NCBI RefSeq assembly: GCF_932526225.1
Contig: NC_064042.1
Coordinates: 6,317,540 to 6,381,539 of the forward strand
Length of the DNA: 64,000 nt
DNA from: Nematostella vectensis
Lineage: Eukaryota > Cnidaria > Anthozoa > Actiniaria > Edwardsiidae
Direction: 5' to 3'
In this document: in pieces, positions 57,701 to 63,443 of the stretch
How positions within the stretch are numbered: the stretch's first letter is position 1
Layout: the number at the start of each line of letters is the position of its first letter
Made by a program: the position numbers and the translations under genes
The notes under the pieces: generated by a model
Database searches by the model: none
What the model was told of the DNA's origin: nothing
What the model saw: the letters and a program-made list of their open reading frames with translations, nothing else

Positions 57701-57778
57701 GAGTACCAGGAGTTGCACAGAGCTAAAACCACAGATCCATGTTATCAGCGGGTAGGCAGTAGAGTCACTAGCGCATAA
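27073..57778 (+). CDS. Single-pass receptor: 7 Ig, EGF, SEA, FnIII, TM, tyrosine-rich tail
   Basis: Eighteen exons: 27073-27145, 27354-27707, 34382-34495, 35259-35417, 35870-36124, 48351-48608, 49775-50032, 50368-50613, 50791-51054, 54076-54222, 54792-54910, 55237-55295, 55690-55844, 56263-56541, 56721-56834, 56915-56936, 57007-57043, 57140-57778. They sum to 3552 nt, an exact frame of 1183 residues plus stop, with extracellular modules separated by phase-1 introns, the usual exon-shuffling pattern. Order: signal peptide, seven Ig domains, EGF, SEA, fibronectin III, one transmembrane helix, ~240-residue tail with about ten tyrosine motifs. It should be a cell-surface adhesion or recognition receptor; ligand unknown. 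The overall layout recalls cnidarian allorecognition (Alr-type) and CEACAM-like receptors, but I cannot assign orthology. The 12.2 kb intron after the third Ig exon carries a Polinton. Confidence 0.88.
27708..29689. other. Receptor intron 2, left part, with a family D repeat
   Basis: AT-rich and non-coding. A copy of the poly-C repeat family D occupies about 29095-29380: GTACCTAGGAGGGGTGCG, a C run, (AC)n, TTTCGATTCTCAATAGACG, a second C run and AATTCTCGGTATGGGTCTG. Confidence 0.6.
29690..33185. repeat. ~1468-bp tandem repeat, about 2.4 copies
   Basis: Markers recur at one distance: CCAAAGATATAATGATACAG at about 30205 and 31674, and again at 31053 and 32518; CAGCAGAGAGAAAAA at 30571 and 32039; ATCAATCATGGCCCTTTCCC at 30834 and 32302. 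The spacing is about 1465-1469 bp. Each unit holds two diverged half-units sharing that first marker. The open frames (up to ~87 codons) are not conserved between copies, so the repeat looks non-coding. Confidence 0.9.
33186..34381. other. Receptor intron 2, right part
   Basis: AT-rich to about 33830, then a more GC-rich stretch (33860-34200) with no recognised gene. Ends at the acceptor TTTTTACAG before exon 3. Confidence 0.4.
34382..36124 (+). CDS. Receptor exons 3-5: second and third Ig domains
   Basis: Exons 34382-34495 and 35259-35417 together code one Ig domain, the only one split by an internal intron. It lacks the usual cysteine pair (VLTANFSV, then TGNYTITVSNQYG). Exon 35870-36124 codes a canonical I-set domain with TLTCSATGYP and AEYKCSAKNEYG. 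Several NxS/T sequons mark it as extracellular. Confidence 0.85.
34558..34855. repeat. ~72-bp tandem repeat in receptor intron 3
   Basis: Four diverged copies of ACAAACAAAGAATTAGCTTA plus ATTTCATTTATTCCTACGGA, CTTCGGGAACGTTCCCGACG, TAGCTCCATCTT. It begins about 60 bp after the exon 3 donor. Confidence 0.9.
35497..35724. repeat. Small MITE-like element in receptor intron 4
   Basis: The termini CATTGTCACCAGTTTACTTC plus CGG and the exact inverse CCGGAAGTAAACTGGTGACA plus ATG bound 228 bp. The inside is non-coding; no target duplication was resolved. Confidence 0.8.
36150..36330. repeat. Poly-G dispersed repeat (family E), copy 1
   Basis: CCACGTAAGATTAGG, a G run, GCAATACAGAAACATTAAG, a second G run, then ATGCCCCAAGTGCCCCACCC. 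It recurs at 48930-49180 and, inverted and shortened, at 54600-54715, all in introns of this gene. Confidence 0.7.
36727..36732. repeat. Target-site duplication, left
   Basis: TATACT directly precedes the Polinton's left end and is repeated exactly at 48139-48144. A 6 bp duplication is the Polinton hallmark. Confidence 0.9.
36733..36957. promoter_or_regulatory. Left terminal inverted repeat with ETS-CRE modules
   Basis: Pairs with 47914-48138. Contains two copies of the module TATATCGGGCGGAAGTGACG plus TCA, each with an ETS core (CGGAAGT) fused to a perfect CRE (TGACGTCA at 36854-36861 and 36944-36951), and inverted CCAAT boxes (ATTGG) near 36801, 36828 and 36918. A TATA box follows at 36990-36997. 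It looks like a promoter for the first gene; binding is inferred from consensus motifs. Confidence 0.8.
37040..37555 (+). pseudogene. GRF-type zinc-finger protein, interrupted by a stop
   Basis: The start at 37040 or 37043 is chosen because a TATA box (36990-36997) abuts the earlier in-frame ATG at 36998. Cysteine and histidine spacing (CEHNLICRV, then NGRVYFACDV, then KKCDRF) is that of a GRF finger, a single-stranded nucleic-acid binding module found in topoisomerase III, NEIL3 and APE2. An in-frame TGA at 37331-37333 cuts the finger at its end; the frame then stays open to 37555 through a Lys-rich, then acidic, segment. A role in handling element DNA is likely from the family, not shown here. 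Confidence 0.6.
37378..38112 (+). CDS. Acidic/basic-headed protein of unknown function
   Basis: The 244-codon frame from the ATG at 37378 overlaps the end of the GRF frame in another register. Its head has a nuclear-localisation-like RKRKRSRSPTHKRR stretch, then a Gly run, then a long Glu/Asp tract (about residues 60-85). Beyond that it is a mixed-composition domain with a duplicated motif (FEAMGEWTCVVPRDQD and FGVMGEYSCILPCDQD) and helices to the stop. No family recognised. Either an independent overlapping gene, or the downstream part of the GRF gene after a frameshift. AATAAA signals follow at about 38178-38190. Confidence 0.5.
   Translation: MDTTLQEEEGQGQRQEAPYNLRKRKRSRSPTHKRRCGGGGGGDAGCSGSDNGGEEAEKVVVVESDTSDEEEEEEEEEESMESYDELDEPQATFDVIDTYNIMHVVGHYVEALVFEAMGEWTCVVPRDQDRAVFGVMGEYSCILPCDQDWRNKMFYKATDSLKGCMELTWEGMKNLSDRLGLAVQGHWKSYIQDLLDCLTPVDILKMLQKGELPGFLRGREKKVWDLTREIARQIVDPLPVTPLS
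38212..38570 (-). pseudogene. RING-finger protein, frameshifted
   Basis: Minus-strand ATG at 38570. The N-terminus has the first RING half (CIICQENEGEP, CCKQSLHSHCLTKW). The second zinc-ligand pair (CPFCR near 38415-38430) is in a different frame, so one indel separates them at about 38440-38460. After that the frame runs to a TGA at 38212-38214. RING proteins are commonly E3 ubiquitin ligases; here the intended target is unknown. It is divergent from the polymerase gene and convergent with the gene ending at 38112. A TATA box on the minus strand lies at 38670-38677. Confidence 0.65.
38571..39259. promoter_or_regulatory. Divergent promoter between RING gene and polymerase gene
   Basis: Contains two near-identical modules CGGAAGACGTCATACCGATG plus ATGTC (38768-38793 and 38903-38928) with CRE-like GACGTCAT cores, two ATAATGGTCACGGTAACCCT-like modules (about 38879 and 39022), and CTGATTGG boxes (38725, 39069). 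A plus-strand TATA (TATAAAAG, 39204-39211) precedes the polymerase ATG by 56 bp. Confidence 0.65.
39260..42994 (+). pseudogene. Protein-primed family B DNA polymerase, broken
   Basis: Replicative polymerase of the Polinton/adintovirus type, pieced from frames 39260-39430, about 39430-40340, 40388-40500, 40497-42293 and 42284-42994. Visible parts in order: acidic N-terminus, a helical N-terminal domain, Cys/His zinc-binding pairs (40100-40450), 3'-5' exonuclease motif HNFKGYDS (about 40680), an insertion with a Cys-His block (FYHGCTTCF), polymerase motif A (YDFTSLYP, 41740), motif B (GLNCMWGKFG, 42286) and motif C (YHDTDS, 42570). Damage: frameshifts near 39430, 40340, 40450 and 42290, and a stop at 41211-41213. 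The first exonuclease motif appears to be lost near 40490. Catalytic motifs A and C are intact in sequence but lie in different frames. Confidence 0.9.
43104..43328 (+). CDS. 74-residue protein with MGCFGS acylation signal and acidic tail
   Basis: A TATA box at 43058-43066 lies directly against the upstream in-frame ATG (43068), so transcription should start near 43090 and translation at 43104. The protein then begins MGCFGS, which fits the N-myristoylation pattern (Gly2, Ser6) with a palmitoylatable Cys3. Further cysteines follow (LRCLFACCGV), then a proline/threonine spacer, a short basic patch (RARKK) and a Glu/Asp tail. Membrane anchoring is predicted. The stop codon overlaps the integrase start (43306), so the two are adjacent or overlapping genes. 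No known family. Confidence 0.6.
   Translation: MGCFGSDPLQPLFDCRTVWERLRCLFACCGVRIEIHSSQLDGAPAPPSPTPTIIRARKKEEYEEEDDDDSEDDR
43306..44416 (+). pseudogene. Retroviral-type integrase with chromodomain, frameshifted at the end
   Basis: Start chosen at ATG 43306 (MTQKTIDSLL), overlapping the stop of the small protein before it. An N-terminal helical region is followed by the rve core with the DDE triad in WQADLCNM, LQTDDGAEF and VVERFNRTLK, then an SH3-like FNVGDRVRISK segment near 44065. At about 44225-44260 the frame shifts, and a stop (44276-44278) follows in the new frame. Beyond it, in that frame to 44416, is a chromodomain (FRIERVIRTR, YFVQWRGW, NSWV). The catalytic core is intact; the truncated product would end at 44367. 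Polinton integrases insert with 6 bp duplications, as seen here. Confidence 0.92.
44471..45411 (+). pseudogene. Penton-like minor capsid protein (Polinton PY type), with stops
   Basis: One register from about 44471 to 45316 codes FHVTLPSN near its start and then DLREGQWEVALLSLIYP, the family's N-terminal signature. It runs through a jelly-roll-like body to DMYVYSNM and LLRVL near the end. A continuing segment with a GTLHYR end lies in another frame up to 45411. In-frame stops lie at 44618-44620 and 44828-44830, a frameshift near 45316 and a stop at 45343-45345. No in-frame ATG is visible after the integrase stop. In related elements this protein forms the vertex (penton) of the icosahedral shell. 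It is inactive here. Confidence 0.75.
45615..45914 (-). CDS. 99-residue unknown protein on the opposite strand
   Basis: First in-frame ATG is 45914 (minus). The protein is MNKGGDCERKVLQELGIPHL at its start, followed by a Leu/Tyr/Trp-rich domain with five cysteines and CPRAEVYLFGKWLKEK near the end. It reads as a compact intact domain with no stop or shift, convergent with the capsid gene, and its polyadenylation must overlap that gene's 3' region. I do not recognise the family. No TATA box is close; a GATAAATAG sequence lies about 160 bp upstream. Confidence 0.45.
   Translation of the reverse strand: MNKGGDCERKVLQELGIPHLNLELYGCPKYEALWAYYDSITPHMNFLWDISAKTCGYHLYQPEPTPVHCPRAEVYLFGKWLKEKQRLYSRPSYHFETTV
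46094..46148 (+). promoter_or_regulatory. CCAAT-CRE-TATA promoter of the right-hand RING gene
   Basis: CCAAT at 46096-46100, a perfect CRE (TGACGTCA) at 46119-46126, and TATAAAA at 46142-46148, followed by the ATG at 46184. The same CRE element occurs in the terminal repeats. Confidence 0.65.
46184..47722 (+). pseudogene. RING and proline/acidic-rich protein, one frame with four internal stops
   Basis: From the ATG at 46184 a single reading register can be followed to 47722, about 512 codons, interrupted by TAG 46301-46303, TAA 46757-46759, TGA 47018-47020 and TAG 47432-47434 but with no visible frameshift. The first part is a RING finger (CMICCEGDDE, CCKQPCHYPC, then CPHCR) similar to the opposite-strand RING gene at 38570. 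It continues with a second zinc-binding patch (MCDRCSHK), repeated PPPP segments, an Asp/Asn-rich region, a Glu run, a predicted helical domain (LDDCYRVLIRALEQALPLV) and a Thr/Ser/Gln-rich tail. It may be one decayed gene or several short ones that happen to share a frame. AATAAA at 47783. Confidence 0.55.
47914..48138. promoter_or_regulatory. Right terminal inverted repeat with ETS-CRE modules
   Basis: Inverse of 36733-36957. CRE sites TGACGTCA at 47920-47927 and 48010-48017, each next to ACTTCCG (inverted ETS), and CCAAT boxes near 47951, 48041 and 48066. A third, weaker module (TTACGTCACTTCCGCC) lies just inside at 47822-47837. Confidence 0.8.
48139..48144. repeat. Target-site duplication, right
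   Basis: TATACT, identical to 36727-36732. Confidence 0.9.
48351..51054 (+). CDS. Receptor exons 6-9: fourth to seventh Ig domains
   Basis: Each exon codes one domain with phase-1 borders. 48351-48608: ATLNCSASG and AWYTCTARE. 49775-50032: MELKCAST and KAYRCHPF. 50368-50613: VTLECDAG and LYHCVTEH. 50791-51054: VRLTCQATGNPAPDVYW and GVYECVAANG, a textbook I-set domain. All keep the cysteine pair, unlike the first two domains. The second and third extra cysteines (SECP, RECA) in two of them may form an additional bond. Confidence 0.88.
48930..49180. repeat. Poly-G dispersed repeat (family E), copy 2
   Basis: CATGTAAGATTGAGGGG, AATACAGAAACCTTAAC, a G run, and GCACATGCCCCCAATTCCC match the copy at 36150. 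Confidence 0.7.
49229..49706. repeat. MITE-like element with CCCGAGAATTCTCGGG palindromes at both ends
   Basis: The left end GCCCGTTTCTCGAAACATAC plus CCGAGAATTCTCGGGC is inverted at the right end (CCCGAGAATTCTCGGGTGTT plus TTGTGAAACGAGCC). The ~475 bp body is AT-rich and non-coding, in receptor intron 6. Confidence 0.75.
51068..53985. repeat. 16-bp G-rich minisatellite, ~2.9 kb
   Basis: About 180 copies of GGGAGGGGAGTAGCTA with small variants. It starts within about 15 bp of the exon 9 donor (51055) and fills most of intron 9. The plus strand is purine-rich with repeated GGG tracts. Larger blocks of several hundred bp are themselves duplicated (compare 51170-51560 with 51890-52360). Confidence 0.97.
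54076..54222 (+). CDS. Receptor exon 10: EGF-like domain
   Basis: 147 nt, phase 1 to 1. Cysteine spacing (LCPSDFCSNDGKC, then CADRRTSFECECKLGW, then C) fits an EGF module; one extra pair is present. It lies directly before the SEA module, a common pairing in mucin-like proteins. Confidence 0.8.
   Translation, partial: RCVHPTSAAMMANAYLLILVTKTAHAQTGVPRSSASVNLVGLDLSARR
54236..54430. repeat. Poly-C dispersed repeat (family D), short copy
   Basis: CCGTACCCAGGGGGG at the left and CCTGGGTACGGG at the right form short inverted ends. CACTTTCGTTTCTCAATAG and two C runs match the copies at 13060 and 29150. Confidence 0.65.
54600..54715. repeat. Family E repeat, inverted short copy
   Basis: GGGGCACTTGGGATAATA, then CCCCCCAATGTTTCTGTATC, the reverse order of the copies at 36150 and 48930. 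Confidence 0.5.
54792..55844 (+). CDS. Receptor exons 11-13: SEA domain with self-cleavage motif
   Basis: Exons 54792-54910, 55237-55295 and 55690-55844. The fold starts with DMVFVGSFKLSGIAW, continues with YKNITAEIRQA and FVRSKVLDL, then RKGSVIVDFELSF. The GSVIV fits the G-S-V-V-V autoproteolysis site of SEA domains (cut between Gly and Ser), which would leave two non-covalently joined chains at the surface. The splice site falls one codon before the motif. Confidence 0.8.
55845..56262. other. Receptor intron 13
   Basis: Contains two similar patches (GTTACTCTATTGGCGTTTTG and GTTACTCTATTGGCGTGTTG, ~80 bp apart), with a third weaker copy near 55865. Otherwise non-coding. Confidence 0.5.
56263..56541 (+). 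CDS. Receptor exon 14: fibronectin III-like domain
   Basis: The acceptor TATCTTCTATAG (56251-56262) is the one that keeps phase 1; the nearer CACAG at 56279 would break the frame. The domain has SSLKVTWSNATRN, then LDDLEPDTLYEVEVTVSV, a clear FnIII F-strand signature. Juxtamembrane position. The region after the donor repeats the exon's end (GGACCACCCCCACAGGTACG) three times, so cryptic donors are possible. Confidence 0.8.
56721..57778 (+). CDS. Receptor exons 15-18: transmembrane helix and cytoplasmic tail
   Basis: Exon 15 (56721-56834) has the helix STIVGLAVLVAILFLVIIRL. Two tiny exons (22 and 37 nt) lead to exon 18 (57140-57778). The tail has about ten tyrosine motifs: YSGF, YEPV, YEDV, YEAM, YDCV, YENT, YQSL, YAPM, YQEL, YQRV. 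SEYQEL fits the ITIM pattern (S-x-Y-x-x-L) and YENT a Grb2-type YxN site. Most of the rest are Y-x-x-hydrophobic, suited to SH2 binding or endocytosis. Tyrosine phosphorylation signalling is therefore likely. Confidence 0.82.
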
Positions 57779-58290
57779 GATGCTCATATCGCGGATCCAT
57801 GTGATCAAAGGGTAGGCAATAGAGTCACTAGCGAATAAGATGCTCATATCGCGGATCCATGTTATCAACGGGTAGGCAGTAGAGTCACTAGCGCATAAGA
57901 TGCTCATATCGCGGATCCATGAGATCAAAGGGTAGGCAGAGTTACTAGCGCATAAGATGCTCATATCGCGGATCCATGTGATCAACGGGTAGGCAGTAGA
58001 GTCACTAGCGCATAAGATGCTCATATCGCGGATCCATGAGATCAAAGGGTAGGCAGAGTTACTAGCGCATAAGATGCTCATATCGCGGATCCATGTGATC
58101 AACGGTTAGGCAGTAGAGTTATAGCGCATAAGATGCTCATATTGCGGATCCATGTGATCAACGGGTAGGCAGTAGAGTTACTAGCGCATAAGATGCTCAT
58201 ATCGCGGATCCATGTGGTCAACGGGTAGGCAGTAGAGTTATTAGCGCATAAGATGCTTATATCGCGGATCTGTGTGATTAAAGGATAGAA
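57720..58290. repeat. ~60-bp tandem repeat overlapping the receptor's last codons
   Basis: About nine copies of GCGGATCCATGTGATCAACG plus GGTAGGCAGTAGAGTCACTA, GCGCATAAGATGCTCATATC. The first unit supplies the final ~17 codons and the stop (TAA) of the receptor; the others continue as 3' UTR, some 57 bp long. Confidence 0.95.
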
Positions 58291-59818
58291 ATACCACTCG
58301 CGCGTAAGATAGTCCCACCGACCCTTGCAATCGCGTACAAAGATAATACCAGCGCGATAGCTGAAAAAACCTCGTTTACAGGTCAATATTATCAAACGCT
58401 TTAGTCACTAGAATTACCATCATAACTCGTATTATACATATCCCCATAGATTTTTGTTATCCTACAATGCTACAAACGCGTGAGGTGCATATCACAATTG
58501 GTCCATCTGTTACCGTGTAACCGCATGTTACCAACCACACTGAACTGGAGAAATCCACCAAGATTCCCGATGCTGTCTATCATGGTATCATCGCTATCAT
58601 CACGCTGTAAAATATCAGAAACAATCTGGATAAACACGACCGTTCTAAACGAAACCCTCGAATTGTTTCTATTGCTACTCAGTATCACAAATATCTTTAA
58701 CGCCTTAACATGGGATTGGCTGAATACTGGGTAGTAGTCTTTGGAATCCCATCCAAGGTATCCTATTGTGTAGACCCGAAACAACACGCCTTGCACAGTT
58801 TGAAGTTCATAGGCTGGTGTCACGCGGGACAATTATAGCAGGGTGTCGGGGATACGCTAGTACTTGTCACGCGGGAAATTAACGCAAGGTGATGGATTTC
58901 GCTATTTTTATAACTTTATCATTTTAGACAATTTACCGCCAACTTGTGCCGGGAGTTAATGATCCGTTAATAGTGAGTTACCTCCGTAGTCAATAATAAC
59001 CATGTAATTATTACGTAGGTCACGGCAGTCCAAGGGTAACTCACTGGCACACCTACGTTGGAAGGTCGCCACCCATAGGCTAGAAACCTTATCCAAACGA
59101 AACTAAATGCTTTTCGGGGTGTCAGTGAGGGTTTCCCGTTTGGGCTCGCCGTCTTAGGAAGATACAAAGGGGGTGCGGTATGATACCCCAAATTAAGATC
59201 TACTTGTAAACCGTCTTTACACACCGTACAGTATAAAGCAGTTGCAACAGCGAAGAAGTCAAACTGGTACCTCCCCAAATACAATAATTTGAATACCCCA
59301 AATTATTATTCTTAAGATCATCTTAAAATCTACTTGTAAACCGTCTTGTACACACCGTATGAAGCAGTTGTAACAGCGAAGAAGTCAAACTGGTACCTCC
59401 CCCAGCTAAGTGGTCATAGTCGTCATATAAGAGAGTCCATTACAAGTGGTTAGTGAACCCCCCAAAATAACTGTTACACTGGCTTACTACTAACATGAAC
59501 TATTTTGCGAATGGTATTTTACGTTTTTTTTATTTCACACGCTTTTTGTTATCAATCCTAAACCCGGTTATTTGAAACATAATATTATAAACAAATTTCA
59601 TTTATTTCGTTCGTGCCTAAATTCTCATTTCTTGCGTCCTTTCCACTGCTCTTGCCTCTCAAACCCCCCCCCCCCCTGTCTTCTCCTCTCTCATCTCCGT
59701 TCTTCCCCACTTTGCCTCAAGCAAACTACGTTGGTCCACGCAAACTCCATTGGTTCTTATCCCACGAACCTTCAGGGGAGTCGCGATAGCTAATGCTGCC
59801 AATTTAGTGAATATATTA
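58291..59818. other. Receptor 3' region and intergenic sequence
   Basis: No gene recognised. A ~65 bp block (CGTCTTTACACACCGTACAG, then AGCAGTTGCAACAGCGAAG, GTCAAACTGGTACCTCCCC) near 59210-59276 is duplicated at about 59340-59402. Confidence 0.45.
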
Positions 59819-59820
59819 GG

Positions 59821-59949
<129 letters not shown>

Positions 59950-60778
59950 TTTATTGCCTTAGATAAATCAACATGTCTAAGTTTACAAAATGTAGGAGAA
60001 ACCGATTATAAGTAAATGCGCTACATCAAAAAGGAGGTGCGTCGACCCCGGGGGAGACTCTAGAAACAGGGATACCACTTCGGGTTTGGTCAACAGCAAT
60101 TCTTACCCGTAAGAAATAGAACATTGGGTGTGATCGAAGGACTTTTTTAACTCTAACAGATAGCAGAATCGGAAAAAATTCCTGTCGTTTGTTTTCAAGA
60201 TGAAGGGGGGGGGGGGGGGGCGTTCATTAAAAAATACCCGTAAAAAAAAACTAAAGGAATAGCATTTGCTCGAAAATTTTATACCATAAGAGATAGCAGA
60301 ATTGAAAAAATCCTTAAACACCCCCTAAGGAATTGCAGTTTATACACTGCAATTCACATATAATTTATACAATAGGGATATCAATTGGTCGATATTATAT
60401 ACCAAAAAAGATAGGACGATTACCTCCCGTCTTCTTTTCTGGAGAGTTCCCTACCAATTTGGAATTTGGCTATAAAATTTGTACAATCTCTCAAGAACGT
60501 ACAGCATACACAATGGCGCTGACATATACATACGCTCGTCATATTCAAGAATGGCAGAAATACACTATGTACTGATGACAAGGATCCTACTTTAACTGAT
60601 AATTGTATACGGTATTTAAGCATGCTTGGCTGACTCTTTTTAGCCCAAACAACTCATAAGGGCATTCAACTGTTCAAGCATCCCTATTTCTATAGGATAT
60701 GCCAAATTAATGCAAAACACTTAGCTGCCGTATTTACTCCCTGTTGATCCCAAGAGTCTTTAGGAAATATCTTCTTCG
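59950..60778. other. Upstream region of the next putative gene
   Basis: AT-rich; a diverged direct repeat (GATAGCAGAATCGGAAAAAA and GATAGCAGAATTGAAAAAAT, ~130 bp apart) and a G run (60206-60221). No coding region. Confidence 0.4.
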
Positions 60779-60842
60779 ATGGGTTCAATTAATCTGGTAT
60801 TCCTTGTTGGTGCCTTGGTTTGCCTGATTATAACTTCAACAG
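60779..60842 (+). CDS. Putative signal-peptide first exon of a second receptor-like gene
   Basis: ATG at 60779 opens 21 codons (MGSINLVFLVGALVCLII, then TST) ending at a GTAAAT donor in phase 1. Length, hydrophobic core and phase match exon 1 of the receptor at 27073, so a tandem paralogue starting here is a reasonable guess. Its further exons would lie beyond the window; no Ig exon is seen up to 64000. Confidence 0.45.
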
Positions 60843-61017
60843 GTAAATCAAACTCCATTTGCACATCGGCTTTTTAAAGGTGAATGGTGAATACATCCAT
60901 CCTCGGGGACCCAGGACGTCGCGGAGATCGGGCACACAGGGAGCGCGGCGCGATCGTGTCTTCCACCTGTCTTCCCCTAATAATCCACGGGTGAAAACTT
61001 GTGTTTTCCGCAAGTCT

Positions 61018-62373
61018 GGCCAATTACCTGAAGACTGGACTAAGGCACAAGTGGTTCCAATATTCAAGAAAGGAGTGAAGCACGACCCATGTAATTATAG
61101 ACCGGTGTCTTTAACTACAGTATTATGCAAACTTATGGAACATGTCATCTACAAGAACATAATGGAGCATCTTGAGAATAATAATATCCTATTTGCAAAT
61201 CAACACGGGTTTCGCAAAAACCATTCATGCGAAACCCAGCTTCTATTAACAGTTGAAGACCTGGCACGAAATACGGATAACGGTGGTCAAATAGACATGC
61301 TGATACTTGACTTCAGTAAGGCCTTTGACAAGGTCGCACATGGTCGCTTGATCAGTAAATTACTGTATTATGGTATTCAAGGTAGAACACTAGCATGGAT
61401 AAAGTCATGGCTCACCAATAGAACACAAAGAGTCGTAGTGGACGGTGTTTCATCAAAACCAGTAGACGTAACATCAGGAGTGCCGCAAGGCACTGTACTT
61501 GGTCCATTGATGTTCCTCCTGTTTATTAATGACATGCAGGAGAACTTGGAATGCACTTTAAGGCTATTTGCTGATGATGCCCTGCTGTACCACCAAATTA
61601 CACATGACGATGATACCCTAGTCTTGCAGAGGGACTTGGACAGAGTGGGGCTATGGGCCGAAAGATGGCAAATGGTTTTTAACCCTACCAAATGTTACAA
61701 AATGTCAGTCTACAGAAATAAATCACCAGTACTGAAAGATTATACCTTATATAATCAGAAACTCTCAGGTGTTAAACAGCATCCCTACCTGGGCGTTTTG
61801 CTGTCTGATGATTTACGGTGGAATTTTCAAGTAAACAAGATCGTAAACAAGGCTAACTCAACACTTGGATTCATAAAAAGGAACTTGTATTCATGTTCTG
61901 AGGTCACCAAGCGTGTAGCCTATGTTACACTTGTAAGGTCACATCTAGAATATGCAGCTGCTGTATGGGACCCTTATAGACAGGATCAAGTGGACAAGAT
62001 TGAAGCAGTCCAGCGACGTGCGGTGAGATTCATAAAGCGGGATTACGACTGGAACTCTAGTGTTACAATAATGAGACAATCCCTTTCTTTGGATCTGCTG
62101 AGTGAGAGGAGAAAGGCTCACCGTGTAAAAATGTTTTATTTATCAGTAAATAATGGCATTGCATTGCCGATACCTAATTATTATCAACGTTCAATGCGTC
62201 ATACTCGAAGTTATTCAAGTAATACATTTATACAGCCTAAGGCACGTCACGATTATTATTTATATAGTTTCTTTCCCAGAACAATCAAAGATTGGAACAA
62301 TTTATCAATTGAACTTAGAGAAGAAAATAGTTATTCATCTTTTTGTAATAACGTAAACAAGTTCATCGCCTAA
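61018..62373 (+). CDS. LINE reverse transcriptase, N-terminally truncated
   Basis: About 451 codons remain open from the truncation point to the stop at 62371-62373. Motifs in order: VVPIFKKG, NYRPVSLT, NQHGFRKNHSCETQL, LDFSKAFDKV, SGVPQGTVLGPLMFLLFIND, LRLFADDALLY (catalytic FADD), and the thumb-region PYLGVLLSDDLRW. The endonuclease half is gone, and the frame upstream to 60859 is host repeat. The open frame suggests a recent insertion, but it cannot move on its own. Confidence 0.92.
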   Translation, partial: GQLPEDWTKAQVVPIFKKGVKHDPCNYRPVSLTTVLCKLMEHVIYKNIMEHLENNNILFANQHGFRKNHSCETQLLLTVEDLARNTDNGGQIDMLILDFSKAFDKVAHGRLISKLLYYGIQGRTLAWIKSWLTNRTQRVVVDGVSSKPVDVTSGVPQGTVLGPLMFLLFINDMQENLECTLRLFADDALLYHQITHDDDTLVLQRDLDRVGLWAERWQMVFNPTKCYKMSVYRNKSPVLKDYTLYNQKLSGVKQHPYLGVLLSDDLRWNFQVNKIVNKANSTLGFIKRNLYSCSEVTKRVAYVTLVRSHLEYAAAVWDPYRQDQVDKIEAVQRRAVRFIKRDYDWNSSVTIMRQSLSLDLLSERRKAHRVKMFYLSVNNGIALPIPNYYQRSMRHTRSYSSNTFIQPKARHDYYLYSFFPRTIKDWNNLSIELREENSYSSFCNNVNKFIA

Positions 62374-62578
62374 TTTTTATTATCATGCTATTTTTATTGT
62401 TTAAGTATTATCTTATTTTATAATTTATTTTAATTTTTATTGTATATAGTAAGCCGACTGAATTTATGGATTACCTATTTATTATTAATTTATATTTAGA
62501 TTTATATATTTAGATTTATATATATTTTGTCATCTTTTCTTGATACGAAAGTGTTGAAAAGTAATAAAGTAGAAGTAG
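61018..62578 (+). mobile_element. 5'-truncated CR1/Jockey-like LINE
   Basis: It interrupts repeat copy B. AAGTCT occurs at 61012-61017 and 62579-62584, a likely 6 bp target duplication. The 3' end is a short GAAGTA-type microsatellite tail rather than poly-A. Only the reverse-transcriptase part of the element is present. Confidence 0.85.
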
Positions 62579-63443
62579 AAGTCTTCCCCGGTGGTAAGAC
62601 ATGAGGTCGACTCCGCGTCTACTCGAATATTCTACAGTGTAAGATCTGGAATATTACCCATGATGAAATATTTACAAGCCATAATTCATTATTCCTGCTT
62701 ATTTAATTGTGAATATTGATATATAGTATTAATTGCTAGGAGAGAGCGCAGCAACCGGAGAGCAAGCCTAATCTTGGTATCGCATTAGGTATCGCATATG
62801 ATTTTTCGTGTCGACACCACAGGCTTCCCAGTCGGCTGATTTGTATATTGATTTCATATCGACCAGCGGTGTTTTAGCGCATGCGCGAGTTTCATATAGT
62901 GGATGCAATTTCGTGTCCACACCACAGGGTTCCCAGTCGGCTGATTTGTATTTTGATTTCATGCAGATCAGCGGTCTTTCCGAGAACCCCTGTACTGCAA
63001 CATGTTCGTCCCGTCCTCCGAACATTCACTTTCTATTAGAAACTTCTAGTATAAATCTAAATTACGTGATACAAGGTGGTTTCTGGTAGGTCATCCGCTA
63101 AATTGCGACTGATCATGTCAGGAATGTGGCTAGCCTGCGTAGCGGCGGTTTGTTTGTATTTTAAGCAGCGCGAAACTAGGGCTGTGGAATTTAGGTCGCG
63201 CGAAGTCTGGTACTAGGATTTGGGGTCTCTCTGATTTGTGGCCGCAAAAAAAAAAAAAACGTAACGCTATGAAAAAAAAAGCGCAACGCAACGCACAAAA
63301 ATAAACCCATGAGACAAATAACGCCGCTACACAGGCTAGAATGTGGCGCGTCCATGTCACCACCTGGTCATGGCATAATATAAATATCACGGGAGAGTTG
63401 GTGCCTGCATTTTACTAGCAAGCGCAACGTCAGCAAATTCTAT

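Larger units (their letters stand above)
60880..63443. repeat. Dispersed repeat, copy B (split by a LINE)
   Basis: Matches copy A (4829-5922) on both sides of the LINE: GTGTCTTCCACCTGTCTTCC on the left and GGTGGTAAGACATGAGGTCG on the right, ending at CAAGCGCAACGTCAGCAAAT. An extra ~55 bp near 60900-60955 is not in copy A. Confidence 0.85.

Noticed and set aside
27073..57778. Two separate genes (before and after the Polinton) instead of one receptor
   Set aside because: All exon phases join without a break across the Polinton intron, there is no stop or new signal peptide on either side, and domain borders are all phase 1.
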